Below, one piece after another: positions 59,119 through 64,000 of a stretch of 64,000 nucleotides of DNA. The DNA is from Acidobacteriota bacterium (lineage in GTDB: Bacteria > Acidobacteriota > JAAYUB01): contig JAGNHB010000002.1 of assembly GCA_018001935.1 (NCBI GenBank), forward strand, positions 62,001 to 126,000, written 5' to 3'. A program made the translations under genes and the position numbers. Each line of letters starts with the position of its first letter. The first letter of the stretch is position 1. The notes below the pieces were generated by a model. It had not been told where the DNA came from and did no database searches. It saw nothing but the letters and a program-made list of their open reading frames with translations.

Positions 59119-60354
59119 ATGAAGAATGGAGAGAGACGGCGCAGCGTGTTTCGGGTCCTCGGTTTCCTGCTGGCGGTGCTCGCGGCCGCCGCGGCCCCGG
59201 TGGCGCAGGACGACCGGCCGCGGCGGGCGAACCGGGTGCCGCCCCCCCTGAGCAGCTCCGTGGACCGCGTCTACCGGGGGCTCGTGATCCTGGCGGAGTT
59301 CCCCGACGTCCCCAACCGCTTCGAGCGTGACGTCGTGGTCCAGCGTTTCAACCGGGGACTCAACGGTTACGTCCAGGAGATGTCCTACCAGAAAGCCGGG
59401 ATCCAGGCGGACGTGACCGAGACCTGGGTCCGCCTGCCCGAACCGGTGGCGTCGTACCGGATCTCCTCCCGGAACCTCGAGGTGGATAGGTCGCGGGTCC
59501 GCAAGCTCATCGACGACGCCCTCGCCGCCGTGGAGAAACGGACGGACTTCAAACCCTACGATTTCACGGTGGTCCTCCTGGGGGCCACCCTGGCCGACTA
59601 CGGCATGATCGGGCTCTGCGGCTGGCCGGGGATGCTGGGCTGGACGGCGGACGCGTCCCTGAAGACCCCCGGGGGGCAGGAAGTCCGGGGCGGGGTGGCC
59701 ATCTTCTGCTTCCAGGCCCACCTGGGGACCTTCTTCCACGACGTCGCCCACATCCTGGGGGGCGTGAAGAACGGGAAGCGGGGTGTCCCCTGCCTGTACG
59801 ACCACGACCTCCAGGCCAAGCCCGGGCCCCAGCGCGAAGTCTTCGAGGCGGCCCTCGTCAACCTGGGTTTCTGGGACCCCCTGTCCTGCCATTACATCGA
59901 GCGGCAGACCCCGCCGCCCGGGATCTGTTCCTGGACCCGACTGCGACTGGGGTGGCTCGACCCGGCGAAAGTCCGGCAGGTCCGGCCCGGGGAGACCGCC
60001 GAGGTCCTGCTGGGCCCCCTGGAGGACGGAAGCTCGGAGACCCTGGCTGTCCGCATCCCCCTGTCGGCGACCACGTCCTACCTCGTGGAAAACCGCCAGC
60101 CCATCGGCTTCGACCGCCACCTGCCGGGCAGCGGGGTCCTGGTCCTCTACGCCGACGACACCGTCGCCGAGTGCCGCCACGGCAAGGCCCCGGTCCGCCT
60201 CGTGGACGCCGACCCCAAGACCCCGCAACTCAAGGGCGCCGCGTTCGACCTCGGAAAGCGGGACACCTTCGAGGACCCGGAGCACGCGCTGAAGATCCGG
60301 CTGGCCGGCAAGGAGGGCCGCTCCTACCGGCTGCTCATCTCCCCGCTGAAGTAG
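59119..60354 (+). CDS. M6-type metalloprotease homologue with HDxxH
   Basis: 411 residues with a signal peptide (FRVLGFLLAVLAAAAAPVAQ). VDRVYRGLVILAEFPDVPNR is the usual opening of M6-like peptidases; the zinc site region reads TFFHDVAHILGGVKN with H207-D208-x-x-H211, then LYDHDLQ. The C-terminal TTSYLVENRQPIGFDRHLPG matches M6 relatives such as immune inhibitor A. In active members the second position is Glu (HExxH); here it is Asp. It may be inactive or altered, or keep activity through Asp. ATG preceded by GAGGAGGAAAGCG. Confidence 0.7.
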   Translation: MKNGERRRSVFRVLGFLLAVLAAAAAPVAQDDRPRRANRVPPPLSSSVDRVYRGLVILAEFPDVPNRFERDVVVQRFNRGLNGYVQEMSYQKAGIQADVTETWVRLPEPVASYRISSRNLEVDRSRVRKLIDDALAAVEKRTDFKPYDFTVVLLGATLADYGMIGLCGWPGMLGWTADASLKTPGGQEVRGGVAIFCFQAHLGTFFHDVAHILGGVKNGKRGVPCLYDHDLQAKPGPQREVFEAALVNLGFWDPLSCHYIERQTPPPGICSWTRLRLGWLDPAKVRQVRPGETAEVLLGPLEDGSSETLAVRIPLSATTSYLVENRQPIGFDRHLPGSGVLVLYADDTVAECRHGKAPVRLVDADPKTPQLKGAAFDLGKRDTFEDPEHALKIRLAGKEGRSYRLLISPLK

Positions 60355-60390
60355 CTCCGGGAACGCGGCGTGCAAGAACTGAATTGACCA

Positions 60391-60426
60391 CTCTGTCGTC
60401 ATTTGTCATGATAAACGACGACAGAG
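60391..60426. promoter_or_regulatory. 36-bp palindrome, probable operator
   Basis: CTCTGTCGTC and GACGACAGAG are perfect outer arms around TTTGTCATGATAAAC; the two 18-base halves differ at only two positions. It lies 12 bp before the AAA/DUF4143 remnant. Such centres (TTTxTCATGAxAAA) are often seen in front of genes of this family, consistent with autoregulation. Confidence 0.55.
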
Positions 60427-60438
60427 GTGGCATAAATC

Positions 60439-60742
60439 ATGAACATTCCCCGCATCCACGGTGGCGGAGTACTTCGCGATCCTCAAGGACACGCTCACGG
60501 GGTACGAGTTGCCCGCCTGGCGCTTGTCCGTCAAGCGGAAGGCGCTGTCGACGTCCAAGTTCTACCTCTTCGACTGCGGCGTGGTCCGCCACCTCCAGGG
60601 GCGCCGGGAGATCGTTCCCGGAACGCCGGACTACGGCGTCATGCTCGAGACCCTTCTCTCTCACGAACACGGAATCCTTCTTCTGCCGGTCCGGGAATTT
60701 CTGGTGAGGCTGTGGGAAGGCGGGCTGACCGGCGCGATTTGA
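60439..60742 (+). pseudogene. Collapsed AAA+ ATPase (DUF4143) gene
   Basis: The original start (MNIPRI) is kept, but the codons then jump, in another frame, to TVAEYFAILKDTLTGYELPAW and SKFYLFDCGVVRHLQGRREI, which are the DUF4143 part. A second deletion joins ETLLSHE to GILLLPVREFLVRLWEGG at the C-terminus. The whole Walker A/B ATPase domain is missing. About 100 of some 390 codons remain. Confidence 0.75.
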
Positions 60743-60750
60743 GAACCGCC

Positions 60751-61701
60751 TCAGAAGCGGGTGTCGTAGCTTTTCCAGCGGTTGTGCATCCAGAAGTACT
60801 GCTCGGGGTGGGCGCGGATGACGTCCTCCATGGCCCGGTTCATGGCGGCGGTGAGGCGGACGATCTCGCCCTTCTCGCTCTCGTAATCGTCCAGCGGGAG
60901 GATCGGGTCGCTGACGTGCGCGTCGAAGCGCATGGGGCCCGTCCGGCTGCAGGCGGTCACCACGATGGGGCGTTTCTGGAAGACTGCCAGGATGGCCGGG
61001 ACCGGGGAGGTCCAGGCCGTCCGCCCCAGGAAGGGGACGGGGACCCCCTTCGGCGTGCTCTGGTCGGGCAGGATCCCCACCGACTTCCCCTGGGCCAGGA
61101 GGTTCTGGAGGGGCATGAGGGAGTTCCGGCGGGGGATGAACCACTGGCCGGTGTCCCGGCGGGAGGCGTAGAGGAAGCGTTCCAGCATCTCGTTGTCCAG
61201 CGGTCGGACCACCACCACCAGGGGGATCCCCACCAGCCCGGCGGCGAAGGGGAGCGCCTCCCAGTTCCCGAAGTGGGGCGTCACGAAGATGCAGCCGCGG
61301 TACCGGTCGTGGATTGCCCGACCCTTCTCGTAAGCGGGGACCATGTGGGGGTGCTCCCGCCGGACCCACGCCATGGCGTCGGGGCGGGCCAGGCGCCGGC
61401 GGATGCGGACGATCTCGGGGACCAGGTAGGCCAGGGCGTGGAAGCTCTCCCGGGCGACACGCTCGGGGGTCTTGCCGCCGATGTCGTCGCCGAGCGCCTG
61501 GCGGACGTTGCCCACGGTGATCCGGCGGCGACGCCCCAGGATGGCGTACAGGACGTTGCCTGCCAGGCGGGAAAACGCGAAGGACAGCCCCAGGGGAAAC
61601 CAGCGGATCACGTGGAAGAGCAGCCAGGCGGGGACGAACTCCGCCACCTGGCGGATGCGGCTTCGCCGCGGTCTTCCCGACCGGTTGAGGGGCCGGCTCA
61701 C
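60751..61701 (-). CDS. Lysophospholipid acyltransferase (LpxL/HtrB-like)
   Basis: 316 residues, minus strand. FVTPHFGNWEALPFAAGLVG holds the HxxxxE-type catalytic motif; VVVVRPLDNEML, GKSVGILPDQSTPKGVPVPF and YFWMHNRWKSYDTRF are family signatures of the Kdo2-lipid A acyltransferase type. The N-terminal helix (VPAWLLFHVIRWFPLGLSF) anchors it in the inner membrane. The start overlaps the ketosynthase stop by 4 bases, so it belongs to the lipid operon. Confidence 0.9.
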   Translation of the reverse strand: MSRPLNRSGRPRRSRIRQVAEFVPAWLLFHVIRWFPLGLSFAFSRLAGNVLYAILGRRRRITVGNVRQALGDDIGGKTPERVARESFHALAYLVPEIVRIRRRLARPDAMAWVRREHPHMVPAYEKGRAIHDRYRGCIFVTPHFGNWEALPFAAGLVGIPLVVVVRPLDNEMLERFLYASRRDTGQWFIPRRNSLMPLQNLLAQGKSVGILPDQSTPKGVPVPFLGRTAWTSPVPAILAVFQKRPIVVTACSRTGPMRFDAHVSDPILPLDDYESEKGEIVRLTAAMNRAMEDVIRAHPEQYFWMHNRWKSYDTRF

Positions 61702-62984
61702 GACCCCGCCCCCGGCAGGGCGACGACGACGGCGGAGACCTGCCCGCCGAGCCCGCAGCCGACGGAGAGCAAGCGGGGAAGCGAAACGGGCCGGGGGGCG
61801 GCGGAGAGGGCGAGGGCCTCGAACCCCCGGGGCGCGCGGCGGAAACCGGGGATCCCGGGGGCGTGCCGGTCCCGGAGGCAGTGAATCCCCAGGATGACCT
61901 CGGCGACGTCGGACGCCGCCCCCATGTGGCCGGTGAAGGGCTTGAAGGCGGCGACCGGCACGGCCGGGGCCCGTTCCCCGAGCAGTTCGAGGAGGGCTTC
62001 CAGCTCGGCGGCGTCCCCCCGGACGGTCCCGCTGCCGTGGGCCACCACCAGGCCCAGGTCGGCCGCCGTGCAGCCGGCGTCGTCCAGGGCCTGGGCGACG
62101 GCTTCCCGCAGCCCACGCGCGGACGGCGCCAGGTTCTCGGAGCCGTCCACCGCGTTCCCGACGCCTTCCATGAGGGCCAGGATTTCGGCCCCGCGGGCCC
62201 GGGCCGCCGGTTCCGGCTCCAGGAGGAGGCCGGCGGCGCCCTCCCCGGCGAGGAAGCCGTCCCGCCGGGCGTCGAAGGGGCGGAAGGAACGGCTTCCCTC
62301 CCGGGCGGCGGAGAGCAGGCCCAGGCGGTCCAGTTCGTAGAGGGTGACGGGGTCAATCCAGCTCCCGCTGGCGGACACCAGCGCCAGGTCCGCCCGCCCG
62401 GCCCGGACGGTGCGGAATGCCAACTCCAGGGCGTTCCCGCCGGCGGGAGAGTGGGCGGCCAGGCTGGTGCCGGGGCCCATGCACGCAAAGGCGGCCGTCA
62501 GGAAGCTGAAGGGGTTGTTGTGGATGGACTCGAGGAGAAAGAAGGGGTTGACCTTCTCCAGCAGGGCCTGGTTGAGCGCCGCCGGGTCGAGACGGTCGAA
62601 GCGCCCCCCGGAGGCTTCCCGGCAGGCCTCGTGAAGGAATTCGCACCCGGCGGAGGAGTGGTCGCCGGTGGCGGCGTAGAGGGACCGCCGGTGCGGCGGG
62701 ACGGCGGCGGCGTCCGGCGCTCCCGCCATGGCCTCGCGCGCGCCCAGGTAGGCCAGGGTGCCCCCCCGGTTGAGAAACTTCGCCTGGGCCCGCTGCCTGG
62801 GTGGAAGGTCCTCCGGGATGCCGACCCCGGGGACGCGCCCCACGCAGCCGGCCCAGGGGGGAAGCACCCCGGGGAGATCCGCGGCGAGGCCGGTCCGGCC
62901 CGCCACCACTCCCGCCGCGTTCCCCGCGACGTCGGGCCCCAGGGCCGTGACGAGACCGGTCCCGGTGACGGCGACCCGGCTCAT
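61698..62984 (-). CDS. Ketosynthase-like protein with Cys-to-Ser at the active site
   Basis: 428 residues of the FabF-type fold. The two histidines are present (VVAHGSGTVRGDAAE and FTGHMGAASDVAE), but at the nucleophile the sequence is SLAAHSPAGGNALELAF, so Ser replaces the Cys of TACAxG. It therefore resembles a chain-length factor or decarboxylase-type partner rather than a normal condensing enzyme. It overlaps the fabZ-like gene (start) and the acyltransferase (end) by 4 bases each. It is probably part of an aryl-polyene- or fatty-acid-like pathway. Confidence 0.85.
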   Translation of the reverse strand: MSRVAVTGTGLVTALGPDVAGNAAGVVAGRTGLAADLPGVLPPWAGCVGRVPGVGIPEDLPPRQRAQAKFLNRGGTLAYLGAREAMAGAPDAAAVPPHRRSLYAATGDHSSAGCEFLHEACREASGGRFDRLDPAALNQALLEKVNPFFLLESIHNNPFSFLTAAFACMGPGTSLAAHSPAGGNALELAFRTVRAGRADLALVSASGSWIDPVTLYELDRLGLLSAAREGSRSFRPFDARRDGFLAGEGAAGLLLEPEPAARARGAEILALMEGVGNAVDGSENLAPSARGLREAVAQALDDAGCTAADLGLVVAHGSGTVRGDAAELEALLELLGERAPAVPVAAFKPFTGHMGAASDVAEVILGIHCLRDRHAPGIPGFRRAPRGFEALALSAAPRPVSLPRLLSVGCGLGGQVSAVVVALPGAGS

Positions 62985-63433
62985 GCCCGGACCTCCTGCC
63001 GGACCAGGCGCTCGTAGAAGCGCCGCTGCACCTCGGGGTCCTCCAGTTTGTCCAGGGGCGTGAGGACACCCTCGAACTCCGTCTCCACCTTCTTTCGGCC
63101 GTCGACGGTGCAGGCGCCGCGGTAGACCCGACGATGCCCGGCCTCGCCGCGGACTTCCACCCGCAGGTCCACCCGGTCACCCGGGAGGGCGAAGCCGTAG
63201 AACCCGCTCCGGTGGAGCGTGTCCAGGAGGAACCAGTGGTGAAAGTCCGACCCGGCGGCCTCGAGCCAGCCCGCGAGCTGGACCAGGGCCTCGGTGAGGA
63301 GCATCCCCGGCATGACGGGGTTGCCCGGGAAGTGGAACTCCAGGACGTCCTCGCTCATGGCCACGTTTTTCACCCCGACGATGTGCTGCCCGGGCACGCA
63401 CTCGACAATCCGGTCGACCAGAAGGAATCTCAC
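62981..63433 (-). CDS. FabZ-like hotdog-fold dehydratase
   Basis: 150 residues from a GTG (63433) with CTTGGAGGTTGCC upstream. LEFHFPGNPVMPGMLLTEAL carries the catalytic His and the Glu of the dehydratase family. The C-terminal part (HRRVYRGACTVDGRKKVETE) is typical of the hotdog fold. It dehydrates 3-hydroxyacyl-ACP. It lies between the fabG-like and ketosynthase-like genes. Confidence 0.85.
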   Translation of the reverse strand: MRFLLVDRIVECVPGQHIVGVKNVAMSEDVLEFHFPGNPVMPGMLLTEALVQLAGWLEAAGSDFHHWFLLDTLHRSGFYGFALPGDRVDLRVEVRGEAGHRRVYRGACTVDGRKKVETEFEGVLTPLDKLEDPEVQRRFYERLVRQEVRA

Positions 63434-63465
63434 GGCAACCTCCAAGGAAGGCTGTAGGCTATAGG

Positions 63466-64000
63466 CTATCCCCCCACACTCATTCCCCCGTCGATCCCCA
63501 GGGCCTGGCCGGTGATGTAGTCGGCCAGGGGGGAGGCGAGGAAGACCACGGTGCGGGCCACGTCCTCCGGCTCGCCGAAGCGCCCCAGGGGGATCCGCTT
63601 GAGGATCTCGTCGCCGGCCCGCTGCCGGGCCCGGGCGCTCATGTCGGTGACGATCATCCCGGGGAGCACGGCGTTGACCTGGATCCCCTTGGGGGCCAAC
63701 TCCACCGCGCAGGCGCGGGTGAAGGAGACCAGGCCGCCCTTGGACGCGGCGTAGTTGGCCTGCCCCCGCACGCACTGCACCGCGGTGACGGACGCCACGT
63801 TGACGATCTTCCCGGCGTGCCGCGGCACCATGTAGGCCGCGGCGGCGCGCGCGCAGAGGAAGGCGCCCCGCAGGTTGACCGAGAGCACGCGGTCCCAGTC
63901 CACGATCCCCATGGCGCCGAGCAGGCTGTCCCGGATGATCCCGGCGTTGTAGACCAGGATGTCCAGGCGGCCCCGCCAGTCCGACAGCCGCTGGAAGAGG
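63466..64000 (-). CDS. fabG: FabG-like 3-oxoacyl-ACP reductase (5' end beyond window)
   Basis: 178 residues visible. LDILVYNAGIIRD, the catalytic Ser/Tyr/Lys in VNVASVTAVQCVRGQANYAA followed by SKGGLVSF, and the end VVFLASPLADYITGQALGID place it in the classical SDR, FabG group. The N-terminal nucleotide-binding Gly motif lies outside the window. First visible gene of the minus-strand lipid operon. Confidence 0.9.
   Translation of the reverse strand, partial: LFQRLSDWRGRLDILVYNAGIIRDSLLGAMGIVDWDRVLSVNLRGAFLCARAAAAYMVPRHAGKIVNVASVTAVQCVRGQANYAASKGGLVSFTRACAVELAPKGIQVNAVLPGMIVTDMSARARQRAGDEILKRIPLGRFGEPEDVARTVVFLASPLADYITGQALGIDGGMSVGG

Overview
The window is a high-GC (roughly two-thirds G+C) chromosomal segment from a Gram-negative bacterium. 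Outer-membrane beta-barrels, an LpxL-like acyltransferase, MscS channels, an OmpA-like protein and sigma-54-type regulation all point to a double membrane. The gene content fits a deep-branching environmental lineage: a two-component propeller hybrid kinase, a CKKIRDD-tail response regulator, DUF2252, an MGH1-type glucosidase, and very many dispersed palindromic repeats. Acidobacteriota is my best guess, but no marker gene is present to prove it. I see no rRNA, tRNA, CRISPR array, prophage or classical insertion sequence.

Left third (1-23337). Envelope and stress genes are separated by repeat-rich gaps: a DUF2254 membrane protein (cut by the edge), a DUF1254/DUF1214 protein, MscS channel 1, a GAF-PAS-PAS sigma-54 activator, an ABM-domain protein, an outer-membrane channel, a Ser-type arylsulfatase, an MBL-fold hydrolase, a DUF202 protein, a DUF481-like protein, a DUF2252 protein, a secreted protein, MscS channel 2 and a second outer-membrane channel.

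Middle (23377-38272). This part holds a large glucosidase, an OmpA-like protein, a third outer-membrane channel, a membrane protein preceded by an ABM gene remnant, an intact REP-associated tyrosine transposase (RAYT), an anaerobic sulfatase maturase with a small secreted partner, and a creD-creB-creC operon.

38948-51570 is a cell-surface glycan locus: a GDP-mannose 3,5-epimerase-like gene, then a tightly overlapping operon with a GT10 fucosyltransferase, an FkbM methyltransferase, a GT2-nucleotidyltransferase fusion, a second GT2, an ABC exporter, two GT4-type enzymes and a DXD glycosyltransferase. A second FkbM gene lies downstream. The main operon is bracketed by inverted copies of a ~125-bp terminal-inverted-repeat element.

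Right end (52964-64000). A response regulator precedes a 1715-residue hybrid kinase. Then come an M6-like metalloprotease homologue with an HDxxH motif, a collapsed AAA/DUF4143 ATPase gene, and a minus-strand lipid operon (fabG-like, fabZ-like, Cys-to-Ser ketosynthase, acyltransferase).

The most distinctive theme is repeats and decay. GC-rich palindrome arrays with a left-handed and a right-handed form flank either a RAYT gene, a truncated RAYT, or a short ~55-bp core, at seven places. Several intact genes (DUF2252, RAYT, ABM, MscS) have truncated relatives elsewhere in the window, which indicates segmental duplication followed by deletion.
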